A stretch of DNA of 64,000 nt, from assembly GCA_947471745.1 (NCBI GenBank), contig CANJKZ010000548.1, positions 370,001-434,000 of the forward strand, in the 5' to 3' direction. Below are positions 44,451-54,345 of this stretch, in pieces. The notes below the pieces were generated by a model. It saw nothing but the letters and a program-made list of their open reading frames with translations. It was not told where the DNA came from and made no database searches. How positions within the stretch are numbered: position 1 is the stretch's first letter; the number at the start of each line of letters is the position of its first letter. Made by a program: the position numbers and the translations under genes. Source of the DNA: Closterium sp. Naga37s-1. Taxonomy: Eukaryota > Streptophyta > Zygnematophyceae > Desmidiales > Closteriaceae.

Positions 44451-46786
44451 CGAAGCAGGAGAAGGAGTCGGAGTGGGAGCAGCAGCTGAAGGCGGTGCTA
44501 TTCCGCAAGGTGCCCTTGGACGAGGTGCGCGTGGCCACGGGGCAGTTCAGCCGCCGCCACGTGCTGGGCGAGGGCGCATTCGCCGTCGTGTACCGCGGCC
44601 GCGGGCCCCACGGCACGACGTGGGCGGTCAAGCGCACCAAGCGGAGCCTCCCCGCGGGCTCCGCGGGCGCGCTGGACTTCGAGAACGAGGTGCTCGTGAT
44701 CTCGCGACTGTCTCACAAGAATCTCATACGCCTCCTAGGATTCTGCGTGGAGGGCGGAGAGCATATTTTAATCTACGAGTTCGCGCCGCACGGGTCCCTC
44801 GGGTCGGCTCTCGTACGCGGCCAGCCGCACTTGACCTTCGACAAGCGGCTCGAGATCGCCGTGGGAACCGCCGAGGCGCTGAATTACCTCCACACTGCCA
44901 CGTCACCGCCCATTGTGCACCGCGACGTGAAACCCGATAATATCCTGCTGGACGACAAGCTCCTAGCGAAGCTAGGCGATTTCGGCCTCCTTAAGAACCT
45001 CATAGACGGCGGGGGCGCGCAGGGCACGGTACAGGCCGCGTTCACGCGCATCGCGGGAACGCCCGGGTATCTCGACCCGGACTACCACCTTACATCGAAG
45101 GTGACTACTAAGGGGGATGTGTATAGCTTCGGCGTGGTACTGCTCGAGCTTTTCACCGGACAGCGCGCAATCCTCATGGGGAAACCCGAATGCGCGGGCG
45201 GAGCGAACCAACAGCACGGGCGGAAGGCGGAGGCGGAAGCGGACGCTGGGGGGCGAGGCGGCGGAAGAAGGGCCGCGGGAATTCCGGGGATGCCGGGGGT
45301 TCCTGTAGGCGCGGACGGGAGCGATCCGGTGCATATTTCCCAGTGGGTTGCGCCGTACGTGCAGTATGGCGTGGTGGAGGAGGTCGCGGACGCGCGCATG
45401 GGCGGAGAATACGACCCAGTCGCGCTGCTCCACGTGTTCGAGATCGCGCTGCAGTGCGTGCGCCCCACGAAGACCCGCCCCGCCATGACCGCCGTGGTGC
45501 GCGCGCTCGTGGAGATTCGCGAGCGCCTCGCGGAGCGGCGCGCGGGCGGGCGCGGAGGGGACGTGGCGGTGCTCGCGGAGGCGGAAGGCGGATTGCGGAG
45601 AGGCATAGCGGAAGGGGAAGGGGCGGACAGGGGCGGGAGGCGGAGAACGGGGAGTCATGGCAGGCGGGAGGCGGACGAGGGGGGATTGAGCGGGCGAGAG
45701 AGAGGGGGAAGCCCATGTGAGCGGACAGGGTCGCGGGGGAGGGAGGGGGATGAGGGGAATATAGTGAGGGGAGGATCGTTGAAGCGCGGGGGTTCAGGCG
45801 GAAGTGCGCAGAGAGATGTGGGGGAAGGATCTGGCCAGAGGGGAGGAGAGGAGTTTGTGCGGCGGGAAGATAGAGGGGAGAGAGGAGAGAGGAGGGAAAG
45901 GTGGGAGAGGGGGGAGAGAATGGGGGATCAGGAACGGGCAATGGAGGGCTTGTCAGGACGGAGGGGTGAGAAGTATGCCGAAGGGAGGGAGGGATGGGAG
46001 GATGAGGAGGGGAGAGTGAGGCGAGAGGAGGAGGAGACATGGCAGAGACGGCAGCAGCAGTGGCAGCAGCAGCAGTGGCAAAGGGATGAAGCAGCCGATA
46101 CCGGACGCGGAGTGGGAGGAGGAGGAGGATATAGAGGGGAAGAATTCAGAGGGGGAGCGAACGGGAGAACATCATCTGGTAGGAGAATGGAGGAAGGGAG
46201 AACAGAGGGAAGGAAAATGGAGGCCCAACCACAGGGAAGGGGGGGGGCGCATTGGTCAGAGTATCCTAGCAACGTACCAGCAGACATGGCTGCCGCAGCT
46301 GCTAGTTCTGCACAGCCATATATGTCACCGCTGCGTTCCCCTACCAGGTCCCCGCACATGTCTCCCCTCCGCTCCCCAAACATCCCGTCCCAGTCCCCTT
46401 TGCACCATTCGCCCTCCCCTCTGCACCCGACCCAGTCCCCTTTACGCTCACCCCATAGATCTCCGGCCAGAATCCTCTCTGAAGCTGAAGCACACAAGAA
46501 TGGCTGTGCCCCTGGGTTTGGAGGCACAGGGACAGATAATGGCAGGACCTACGGCTACTATAGCTCTGGATTACTTGCCAGTGGTGTTGACACTGGAGTA
46601 CTTGCAACTAGTGGTGTTGATGTTACTAGAACTGGGACTGTTGTTGACTATGCTGCTGCTGCTTGTATTGGTAAAGATAGCGGTAGAGCGCGTGGAGATG
46701 GTGGTCGTTATGGTTACACCACCGAACGTTTCGGCGATGCGAGTGGCCGTTACTCCCCTAGCTGGGCCATGCGAGGCCAATTATGA
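43625..46786 (+). CDS. Receptor-like protein kinase with single TM segment, intronless
   Basis: 1053 codons in one exon. There is no extracellular domain: a hydrophobic segment at about residues 13-38 is followed directly by CYCCCFRRRKRK, so the protein is probably membrane-anchored with a cytoplasmic kinase. Residues 50-230 are Pro/His/Gly-rich and about 230-276 are Gln-rich (CAG/CAA). The kinase domain spans about 305-640: Gly loop GEGAFAVV, Lys in WAVKR (about 336), catalytic HRDVKPDN (432-439, RD type), DFG (452-454), activation segment GTPGYLDPDY, then DVYSFGVVLLELFTG. This is the plant RLK/Pelle pattern. A Gly/Arg/Ala insert (about 519-566) splits the C-lobe. The tail (about 640-1053) is Arg/Glu/Gly-rich with SPLRSP-type repeats (about 900-950) that could be phosphosites. 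The ligand and pathway are unknown. A retrotransposon begins 50 bp after the stop. Confidence 0.9.
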
Positions 46787-46835
46787 GGCTGTTTGATACC
46801 TTTACCTTGATTATTGGGATAGTACATGCCAGCTC

Positions 46836-47014
46836 ATTATAATTTTTGAAAGTGTATTCACTTTCTAAAATTTTGTATTGTGATAGTGAAGCGATTGCCA
46901 ACGCAGCAAAGGCAGCGTCGCATCGCTACTCGCCCTCTTTTGGCTACAAAAGAGGGGTTGGAGGCCATTTGGCCTCACCCACGTTCTTCTTTTCATATTT
47001 TTAGTTTGAGTTCC
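46836..47014 (+). repeat. Split direct repeat A1
   Basis: 179 bp beginning ATTATAATTTTTGAAAG and ending TTTGAGTTCC. It contains an inner palindrome (CTCTTTTGGCTACAAAAGAG) and GGCCATTTGGCC. Confidence 0.95.
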
Positions 47015-47112
47015 GCTCAATCTCGTCCAATCTGGCGAAGACTCAATCACTTCCACGTTTTACTGCTCCGACAACACTTCTCGCCGACATACTTAAGCAC
47101 AACATTGCTTCA

Positions 47113-48276
47113 ATGGCGCCCGTCAACAACGTTTCTATTCGCGAAGGAAACAAGACGGCGAACACCCCGGGCGCGCAGAACTCCGGAAGTCTGCCCGGGG
47201 CAACCACGCGTCGTGCAAAACGCCCTGCCGAGGAGGCACGCGAGGACCTCGCCACTGGCGTCGAAGTCCTGTTTGGCGCGACCTCCTCGGCGCCTTCTGA
47301 GGAGCTTCCTGCCGCGCGCGCTGCTTCCAAGCAGCCGCGCGACATGGCGAAAAAGACAGCCGCTGACGCGGCTGTCATCATCGCTTCGGCCGGCCAGGCC
47401 GGCCCCTCTGGCGCACGCGACAAGGAGCACGCGCCAGCGGCACCCTCGGCACCCTCGGCACCCTCGGCCCCTGCTGACGCCAGCCCCCTTGCCTTGACCA
47501 CTGCGCAGGTCCAGGCACTGCTGGCGATGTTACAGCAGCAAGCACCTGTAACTGCGGGGACTTCTAACAATGACGAAGTTACAGCATCTGCAAAAAATAA
47601 CAAGGAAGAAAATGTCGTCGCCCCTCGCCCGCCTAAGGCCGCTCGCGTCGAGAAGAACCCCGCTCCGGCACCCGCCGACGAAGACAGCGACGAGTCCGAC
47701 GATGCTGCTGGTGAGGCTCCTTGCTGCCGCAATCCAATTTTTTCCAATGCCCCTCGCCCCACACTCCCCTCGCTCGCTCCCTCAACCGCAACTACCACTT
47801 TCAACCGCAAGGGTGTGCGTGATCAGGCAGAGGTTTTCTCTGCCATCCAAGCCCACCTCAGGCTCATGGAGCTCCAGCTGCAGCAGGGTGACGCGGAAGG
47901 AGCGCTCGCCAACGTCACTCAAATCGAAACGCTCATTAACAAGCGCTTCGAGGTGCTCTTGGTGGCGGACGAGGCGGGTTTTGAAGCGGCCGACCGCTTC
48001 CAGCTCTACCAATCGAAGAGCGTGCTCACCTCCCGCTCCTACAAGCTAGCCGTGGCAGACGTGGCAGCATCGAAGCGTGCCCGCATGAGCTATAATCGCA
48101 CCGTGCGGGGTAACGGCCTCGACAACGGGGAAATCGGCAACAAGGGTGCCGGACAAGGCTCATGCCAAAACAGGGCCTTCAAGGGCACCTGCTTTCGCTG
48201 TGGCCAGCCCGGGCACATGGCAAACGCCTGCCCCATGGGGGGGCGCGGCGGACAAGGCCCCACACCCGTGGTGTGA
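47113..48276 (+). CDS. Gag-like protein of the YR retrotransposon
   Basis: 387 codons. The N-terminus is Ala/Pro/Ser-rich; a central helical region (about residues 235-330) contains QAEVFSAIQAHLRLMELQLQ. At the C-terminus (about 360-373) is a CCHC knuckle CFRCGQPGHMANAC. Likely the nucleocapsid-type RNA-binding protein of the element. The ATG lies about 100 bp after A1. Confidence 0.88.
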   Translation: MAPVNNVSIREGNKTANTPGAQNSGSLPGATTRRAKRPAEEAREDLATGVEVLFGATSSAPSEELPAARAASKQPRDMAKKTAADAAVIIASAGQAGPSGARDKEHAPAAPSAPSAPSAPADASPLALTTAQVQALLAMLQQQAPVTAGTSNNDEVTASAKNNKEENVVAPRPPKAARVEKNPAPAPADEDSDESDDAAGEAPCCRNPIFSNAPRPTLPSLAPSTATTTFNRKGVRDQAEVFSAIQAHLRLMELQLQQGDAEGALANVTQIETLINKRFEVLLVADEAGFEAADRFQLYQSKSVLTSRSYKLAVADVAASKRARMSYNRTVRGNGLDNGEIGNKGAGQGSCQNRAFKGTCFRCGQPGHMANACPMGGRGGQGPTPVV

Positions 48277-48447
48277 GGAGTAACCAAGGGCGATGCCCCT
48301 TTCCCCGCTCGCCGAAAGAGCGTAGGGGATTGCACCAGGGGGTGCACGGCTGTGGAGCAGCCTAGGGACTCAAAGAGGTCAGGGGACCCTTAGATTAAGG
48401 CCAGGGTGGCTGATGGATGGCTCTGAAATGTATTTCTTGTTATGAGA

Positions 48448-48487
<40 letters not shown>

Positions 48488-48983
48488 AAGGACTTGCAAG
48501 TTGTTTTTACTTCCTCATATTAAACCACGGGCTCTTGGTTGGAGCTGCACTTTGGAAATGAAGAGTTGGCAAGCCTACTCAAGGAATGTCAAAAGGAAAA
48601 GCCACAAACAATGGCAGCAAGAAGGAAAATCAAGAGGCAAAATCACGGGCAAGCTCGCTCAAAAAAAAAAAAAAAAAAAAAAGGGATGGAAGGAGCGAGA
48701 GAGCAAGGTGACAAAGGGGTCCCAAAAGGAGGGACTGCCAAGGGGCAGATTCAGAGGTGCCAAAGCTCGGCACACCCACGCCAAGAATCACAAGAAAAGG
48801 CCAAGGAGGGGGGGAGAGAGAGAAAGAGAGTGGAGGAGGTTGAATGGTACGGTGGCACACATATGCCCACGCCTACCCAACCCATCACTAAGTTGGACAA
48901 AAGGTAGCCATCACTGAACGACGAGCTCTGGCCATCACCCCACACCGCAAAGCAAGACACGGAAAAGGAGAAAGAAAAAGAGA

Positions 48984-49070
<87 letters not shown>

Positions 49071-49218
49071 GAGAGGGGGGGGAGAAGGGCGAGGGGATTC
49101 TCGCACACTACTCGTAGCATATGGTACGTAGGACCATGATCGCTCCTTACTGATTAGCACACTAACGCCGTCTCCTGCATGCATCGTTTGGTACGCAGCC
49201 GAGAGCAACAAATGGGTA
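48277..49218. repeat. Gag-pol spacer with A runs and GA microsatellite
   Basis: Contains a 37-nt or so A run (about 48450-48486), a 22-nt A run (48661-48682) and an 80-bp (GA)n microsatellite (about 48988-49067). No ORF of recognisable content; the pol ORF starts downstream at 49219. Confidence 0.85.
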
Positions 49219-51105
49219 ATGAGGGCAACCGACCCATACGAGTTCGCGGTGACAGACACAACTATATTCGTAATGCAAGGCCGACTGCGCCAAGCACTCC
49301 ACTGGTGGTGCTCATGGTGCGATAGCAGCTTCATCTTATCCATCATCGCACGTGGCTACTGGTTCCCATGGAAGAACGAGCCCCCCACGCCCTTTGAATC
49401 GAAAAACCACGCCGGCACACAAGCACATGGTGATTTCACCCGAACCGCAGTCCAGGACCTCCTTCGCACGGGTGCCGCTGCAGAGGCACCCGATCGAGCC
49501 GCACTTTCATGTGTTAGCCCGCTCAACGTGGTCAAGCAACGCGAAAAATGTCGCCTCATACTGGATCTTCGGAAGGTCAACGAGCACCTGCGCGTGCCCA
49601 AGTTCAAATACGAAGGACTGCTTCGCGTGGCAGAGTTGATCAAGCCGAACGATTGGATGTTCTCCGTCGACCTCAAATCGGGGTATCACCATGTGGACAT
49701 ACACCCAACTTGCTGGCGATACCTTGGCTTCCAGTTCGACGGAGCATATTACTACTTCCGCTCCTTACCATTCGGGTTGGCCACAGCCCCGTTCGTCTTT
49801 ACCCAACTTATCAAGCAGCTCGCTCGACGATGGCGTGCACGTGGATGGCGAGTGATCCCATACGTCGACGACATCTTAGTGCTATCCGAGTCAGCCCAAC
49901 AAGCCCAATCGACATGCACCATGATCGTACAAGACCTAAAGGACTCCGGTCTAGTGATCAACAAGAAGAAGTCCCAGCTGCTCCCCACCCAAGCACTCCG
50001 CTTCCTTGGCCTCGAGCTGGACACTCGAAGCTGCACATTCTCGGTGGGAGACGAACGTCGATCTCAACTAAAATCCACAATGGCGACGCTCATTACCGAG
50101 GGGCGTAGAGGTCGCCAAGTACACATCCGCCACGTCGCCCGAGTCACCGGCATGCTCGCATCAATGAGCCTTGCTCTGGGAGCAACTGCACGAGCCTTCA
50201 GCCACGAGCTGCTCCAAACCATCAACACCGCACCATCATGGAACTCCCGGATATCGCTATCATCAGAGGCAATTGACGAACTGGGCTTCTGGATGGAGCA
50301 ATTCGACAAGTTCAATGGTGCCCCGTTCCATCAACCGCACCATTACGATGCGGTCATCCAGGTGGATGCTAGCGCACACAGTTGGGCCGCCACACTCGTC
50401 ACGTTCCGCGGAGAGAGGAGCACAGCAAGCGCAAGCATGCCCTCACACTTGCCACCCACATCCAGCACCCGGCGGGAGCTGGAAGGTGTTTTGTGGTCAC
50501 TACGCACCTTCATGCATCAGATCCAGGGTGGCCACACCCTAGTCCGTGTCGACAATCAAGGCGTCATGTTCATCCTACGCAAGGGCGGCTCAAGCACCAC
50601 CGAGCTCACCCTCACCTGCAAAGAAATCATCTCTCTTTGTACGGAACATTCGGTTCGCTTGGCGATCGAATGGATCCCTCGCGAGTTGAACACCCATGCG
50701 GACGAGCTCTCCAAGCTGCAAGACCATGATGACTACACTCTGAAACAACTGTGGTTTCGCCTCCTTGAACGCCGTTGGGGGCCCCACTCCATCGACCTAT
50801 TCGCAAACGCTCGCAACGCGTTGTTACCTCGCTTTTGCTCGAAGGTGCCCCATCCCAAGGCTGAAGCGGTCAACGCATTCTCGACGGATTGGAGGGGAGA
50901 GCACGGTTTCGCGTTCCCACCCCCCCACCTCATCCCAGCAACCCTTCGGCACGCGCAACGCACCCACGCAAAGATCACTCTTGTGATTCCACAATGGACA
51001 GGGGCTGCTTGGTGGCCCCTTGTGCAGCCATCTCCCCAGACATGGGCCAAGGGGATCCCCTTATTGCATGCTAAATTTCTCAATGTAATTGCATGCTCTT
51101 ATTGA
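49219..51105 (+). CDS. Reverse transcriptase-RNase H with methyltransferase-like domain (YR element)
   Basis: 628 codons. RT spans about residues 95-300 with VVKQREKCRLILDLRKVNEH, FSVDLKSGYHHV, LPFGLATAPFVFTQ and catalytic YVDD (215-218). RNase H follows at about 380-500: IQVDASAHSWAA (Asp 383), TRREL, VDNQGVMFIL and ELNTHADELSK. The C-terminal part (about 515-610) reads GPHSIDLFA, NALLPRF, AVNAFSTDW, FAFPPPHLI and LVIPQW, the pattern of the Dam-like adenine-methyltransferase domain known in DIRS/PAT elements; the usual DPPY motif appears only as FPPPH. The end overlaps the next ORF by 13 bases. The start may lie further upstream if translation is not from ATG 49219. Confidence 0.93.
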   Translation: MRATDPYEFAVTDTTIFVMQGRLRQALHWWCSWCDSSFILSIIARGYWFPWKNEPPTPFESKNHAGTQAHGDFTRTAVQDLLRTGAAAEAPDRAALSCVSPLNVVKQREKCRLILDLRKVNEHLRVPKFKYEGLLRVAELIKPNDWMFSVDLKSGYHHVDIHPTCWRYLGFQFDGAYYYFRSLPFGLATAPFVFTQLIKQLARRWRARGWRVIPYVDDILVLSESAQQAQSTCTMIVQDLKDSGLVINKKKSQLLPTQALRFLGLELDTRSCTFSVGDERRSQLKSTMATLITEGRRGRQVHIRHVARVTGMLASMSLALGATARAFSHELLQTINTAPSWNSRISLSSEAIDELGFWMEQFDKFNGAPFHQPHHYDAVIQVDASAHSWAATLVTFRGERSTASASMPSHLPPTSSTRRELEGVLWSLRTFMHQIQGGHTLVRVDNQGVMFILRKGGSSTTELTLTCKEIISLCTEHSVRLAIEWIPRELNTHADELSKLQDHDDYTLKQLWFRLLERRWGPHSIDLFANARNALLPRFCSKVPHPKAEAVNAFSTDWRGEHGFAFPPPHLIPATLRHAQRTHAKITLVIPQWTGAAWWPLVQPSPQTWAKGIPLLHAKFLNVIACSY

Positions 51106-52151
51106 TGGCAGAACTATTAAACAACCTCCAAAAGCAACTCTTTGCGGTCATCAGCCAAGTGAGGGCACCCTCCACCATCCAGACCTATGAACCTTACTGG
51201 CTCAAGTTCCGAGCCTTCTGCAAGAAGGTTTCGCTGAGCTACCTGCCTACCACGGACCTGACACTCGCGCTGTACCTCGTGCACGCCCTCAAGCACAAAG
51301 CCACGCTATCTGCTATCACACTACCATGCTCCGCGGTAGCCTTCGCACACAAAATGATTGGGACGGCGTGTCCCACCGACGGCCCCTTCATATCGCAAGT
51401 ACGCGAGTTCGCCAAGCGCCACGCACCGCGCCCCAACCGGACCAAAGATCCAGTCTCGCTTCACCAGGTCCATAGCATGGCTCAAGAGTTTCTCACATCC
51501 CACATCCCATCCGAATTTCAGAAAGGTCTCATTCTGCTCTTGATGTACTCTGGGTTCCTACGCTACTCCGACCTGGTCGCGATTCAGTGGAAGGACATTC
51601 AATTCGAGGATACGGCAATGTGGGTTCTAATCCCACACTCCAAAACTTACCAGGAGAGCAAAGGAGTGTGGGTCCCAGTCGCGGCAACAGATGGGCCATA
51701 CAGCCCAGTCCAAACCACCCAGAAATTCATCAAGATTGCCGGCTATGACTCATCAACCGAAGGCCCTCTCATCCGAGTTTTCCCACGTGGCGCAAAGGCA
51801 ACACCACAAGACAAATCTCCCTCATACCCCACTCTTCGGAACTGGTGTTTGGAAGCCTTCCGCAAGATCGGGCTCGACGCAAAGCACTTGGGCACCCACT
51901 CATTTCGCAAAGGTGCAGCAACGACAGCTGCCGGAGTCGGGATCACGGATCGAATGTTCAAACGTCTAGGCCGCTGGCGCAGCGACACCGCGAAGGAGCT
52001 CTACGTCACCATCGCTCAAGACCAGCTCGTTGCAGCATCCCGGCTGATCCAGGACCCCACACGAGCCCCATCCTCCAACCAGCATCAGCTGTCTATCCAG
52101 CGACAGCGCCGTCCTCCTCTGCACATGTCTCAGCAGACCCAGATGAAATGA
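51093..52151 (+). CDS. Tyrosine recombinase of the YR retrotransposon
   Basis: 352 codons. The N-terminal SAM-like region (ISQVRAPSTIQTYEPYWLKF) is followed by the catalytic domain: Arg 157 in YSGFLRYSDL, His 269 and Arg 272 in GTHSFRKGA, LGRW near 288-291, and the nucleophile Tyr 304 in KELYV. The full R-H-R-Y set is present. It should insert the circular cDNA by strand exchange. The stop codon lies inside repeat B1, so the 3' coding end is carried by the repeat and the B2 copy duplicates the last codons. Confidence 0.94.
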   Translation: MLLLMAELLNNLQKQLFAVISQVRAPSTIQTYEPYWLKFRAFCKKVSLSYLPTTDLTLALYLVHALKHKATLSAITLPCSAVAFAHKMIGTACPTDGPFISQVREFAKRHAPRPNRTKDPVSLHQVHSMAQEFLTSHIPSEFQKGLILLLMYSGFLRYSDLVAIQWKDIQFEDTAMWVLIPHSKTYQESKGVWVPVAATDGPYSPVQTTQKFIKIAGYDSSTEGPLIRVFPRGAKATPQDKSPSYPTLRNWCLEAFRKIGLDAKHLGTHSFRKGAATTAAGVGITDRMFKRLGRWRSDTAKELYVTIAQDQLVAASRLIQDPTRAPSSNQHQLSIQRQRRPPLHMSQQTQMK

Positions 52152-52195
52152 AGCACGATGCCTATTACAAGTTGCAATAAGCAAGCTTTCACAAT
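52137..52195 (+). repeat. Split direct repeat B1
   Basis: 59 bp, ACCCAGATGAAATGAAG to TTTCACAAT, identical to B2 and directly followed by A2. Confidence 0.95.
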
Positions 52196-52374
52196 ATTAT
52201 AAATTTTGAAAGTGTATTCACTTTCTAAAATTTTGTATTGTGATAGTGAAGCGATTGCCAACGCAGCAAAGGCAGCGTCGCATCGCTACTCGCCCTCTTT
52301 TGGCTACAAAAGAGGGGTTGGAGGCCATTTGGCCTCACCCACGTTCTTCTTTTCAGATTTTTAGTTTGAGTTCC
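52196..52374 (+). repeat. Split direct repeat A2
   Basis: 179 bp copy of A1 with two mismatches and no gaps (constant offset 5360). Confidence 0.95.
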
Positions 52375-52440
52375 CCACCCTCCCACCCTATGTAGTGAAA
52401 TTGTATGTTGTAGACCTTTGGACGAGATTGATGTACTCTT

Positions 52441-52499
52441 ACCCAGATGAAATGAAGCACGATGCCTATTACAAGTTGCAATAAGCAAGCTTTCACAAT
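52441..52499 (+). repeat. Split direct repeat B2 (right end of YR element)
   Basis: 59 bp identical to B1; the sequence diverges after CACAAT. Confidence 0.95.
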
Positions 52500-52540
52500 C
52501 TTATTTTTAAAATTCTCTCAAATTTAGTCCCAAGTTTACT

Positions 52541-52905
52541 CAAGAAGTCTGAGTTTGTGGAATTTTGCTCACGCGAGGCCCAAGTTATGTTCAAAACTGG
52601 TCCGGCGGGGCTAACCTTTCGACACGTGTCTGTTTCACAGCAGGAATCTCTGACGGGGCAGAAAACCCCTAGGGAAACCAGGACCACTTTTTCGGGGGGG
52701 GGTCAACCCTAAACACGGGAACCTGCTTGATGTTTAGGGTTGATCCCTCCCGAAAATGTGTCCTGTTTCCTTAGGGGGTATGTTTTTTTGCCCCGTCAAA
52801 AAATTCTTGGTGTGAAATGGGCATGTGTTGAAACGTTTGCCCCGCAGGACGAGTTTTGAACATAATGTGCCCATGTCTTATCTCGTACACGGGCAAAAAT
52901 GCTTG
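52541..52905. mobile_element. Foldback / long inverted repeat
   Basis: Core arms 52577-52715 and 52731-52872 are inverse to one another with scattered mismatches (e.g. TATGTTCAAAAC / GTTTTGAACATA; GTCAACCCTAAACA / TGTTTAGGGTTGATC). They leave a 15-nt loop, and weaker similarity extends to about 52541 and 52905. No ORF. RNA from either strand would form a hairpin of about 140 bp or more. Confidence 0.8.
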
Positions 52906-53377
52906 AGTTATCTTGTAAACGGGATGGTTTAGGGTGTCTTATAAGTCTTATAAATGGAAACTTTTTAAACTACTTAGAAATATTTTCCGTACTTCTTGAA
53001 AAAGAGTTTCTCATAATGAGTGTGGATGTTGCGAAGGTGCCACTTCGACAACCTCTGCCCGGGACGCCACGTTATGGAGAACACCTGCAGGGGCAAATTT
53101 GGTAGGTCCTGGGTCAGCGCGTGGAAGAATTCGCGCTTCGCAAGGGTAAAAATGTACGCGGTATTTCAACTTTCGCTATAATTTATTGAAGTTTCGATTA
53201 TAAGACATATATGTCTTATCTCGTACACACAAATAGGTGTTTTATAATGAGGCTAGCCTGTTTATAAGAGACACCCGTATAGTAGAAAACCCCTGTCTAC
53301 TATTCAACACTGTCTTATATCCGGGTGATGACGGTACGTCTTCTATCCAGGCCATGACGGTAAGGAGCTGGGATGGG
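52906..53377. other. AT-rich sequence with short inverted and direct repeats
   Basis: GTGTCTTATAA at 52937 and its near inverse TTATAAGAGACAC at 53262 could be termini of a small DNA element. ATGTCTTATCTCGTACAC occurs at 52873 and again at 53213. No gene. Confidence 0.4.
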
Positions 53378-53486
53378 ATGGGTCGACTAGTAGGAAACAA
53401 GGTACGAATAGGAAAGTCGAGAAAGTTGTGTATCCTCACTAGTGTGTGCCTCACTGTAGACTAACATGCATATTTGTTATTTGACA
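53378..53486 (-). repeat. 3' LTR of the third copia
   Basis: About 100 bp alignable with 61082-61190. The first ten or so bases differ, so the outer edge is approximate. Confidence 0.75.
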
Positions 53487-53765
53487 CACCCCCATAGGCT
53501 AAGTGAGGGACAGCAAGAGAGAGCAAGAAACACAGATGGTCACGAGACTAGTCAAGAGCAAGCAACAAAACAAGGTTCAGGGTGGATCTCAAAGACACCA
53601 CACAAATTCCAAGCACAAGCATGCGGCCACAAGGCCAGTTCAAGAGTTCACTAGAATATATATAGCAAAACACAACAAGCAGAGCAAACAGCAAGTCTAT
53701 AGCAACCGAGGGCCTACCTCAACAAGCCCCAACTGCACACGGAGCTTGTGCTGGTCACCAGGCGC

Positions 53766-54250
53766 CTAGGCCTTACTGAAGACGTCGGCAGTGTTGGCCT
53801 CTGAGGCCACAAAGTCCAAGCGTGCCTGGCCGCATCGCTGCAACTCTTGAAGGAGGAAGTACCTCACATCAATATGCTTAGCTCTACTCTCCAGTTGAGG
53901 CTCTCGACATAGGAGGATCATGGCCTTGTTGTCAGCGTACAAGGTCGGTGCAGAGCGAGGCCGCTCACCAAGGTCGCCGAGCAAGAAGTCAACCAGCGAA
54001 GCTCCTGTGCCGCCATGGCACCAGCGTAGATATCTGCCTCTGCACTAGACGAAGCCACAGACGACGACCATGTAGACCTCCAGGATACAACACCAGCACC
54101 CAGATTGAAGCAATAACCCTGAGTCGAGCGCTGATTCTCCACGTCGTCAGTGTAGAAAGATTTGCGGTGACCGGTCAGCACAATTGGCTGTGCCCGTCCA
54201 AGCACAAGCCCCATGCCTGATGAAGTCGCAAGGTACTTCGCCACCCTCAT
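53766..54250 (-). pseudogene. RNase H of the third copia
   Basis: Two overlapping frames: GMGLVLGRAQPIVLTGHRKS and SSAEADIYAGAMAAQELRWL (54250-53918), then LYADNKAMILLCREPQLESR and SEANTADVFSKA (53984-53766). One frameshift lies near 53960. Confidence 0.87.
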
Positions 54251-54345
54251 AGCAGCTGTCCAGTGAACAGGACGGTGTCATCCAGTCGCAACAAAGCGAG
54301 AGAGGATGCTGAGGGGAAAGGCGAGGTCCGGCCGAGTAGAAGTCA

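Larger units (their letters stand above)
46836..52499 (+). mobile_element. DIRS-order (PAT/kangaroo-like) tyrosine-recombinase retrotransposon, complete
   Basis: The 5.66-kb element has ends arranged as split direct repeats: A1 46836-47014, ORFs, B1 52137-52195, A2 52196-52374, 66 bp unique, B2 52441-52499. A1 and A2 are both 179 bp with two mismatches; B1 and B2 are both 59 bp and identical; B1 abuts A2 exactly. Gag, RT-RNase H-methyltransferase-like and tyrosine recombinase ORFs are all open. There is no integrase, LTR or target duplication, as known for this order. Such elements are thought to integrate through a circular cDNA by site-specific recombination. Confidence 0.93.

Noticed and set aside
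45174..46040. Pro-rich minus-strand ORF of 288 codons
   Set aside because: Antisense of the Arg/Gly/Glu-rich kinase tail.
48417..48917. Lys-rich ORFs between gag and pol of the YR element
   Set aside because: Poly-Lys comes from A runs; no similarity to a known protein and no conserved start.
46836..52499. Ordinary LTR retrotransposon
   Set aside because: The outer repeats are split (A1 left, B1-A2-B2 right), there is no integrase, and a tyrosine recombinase is present.
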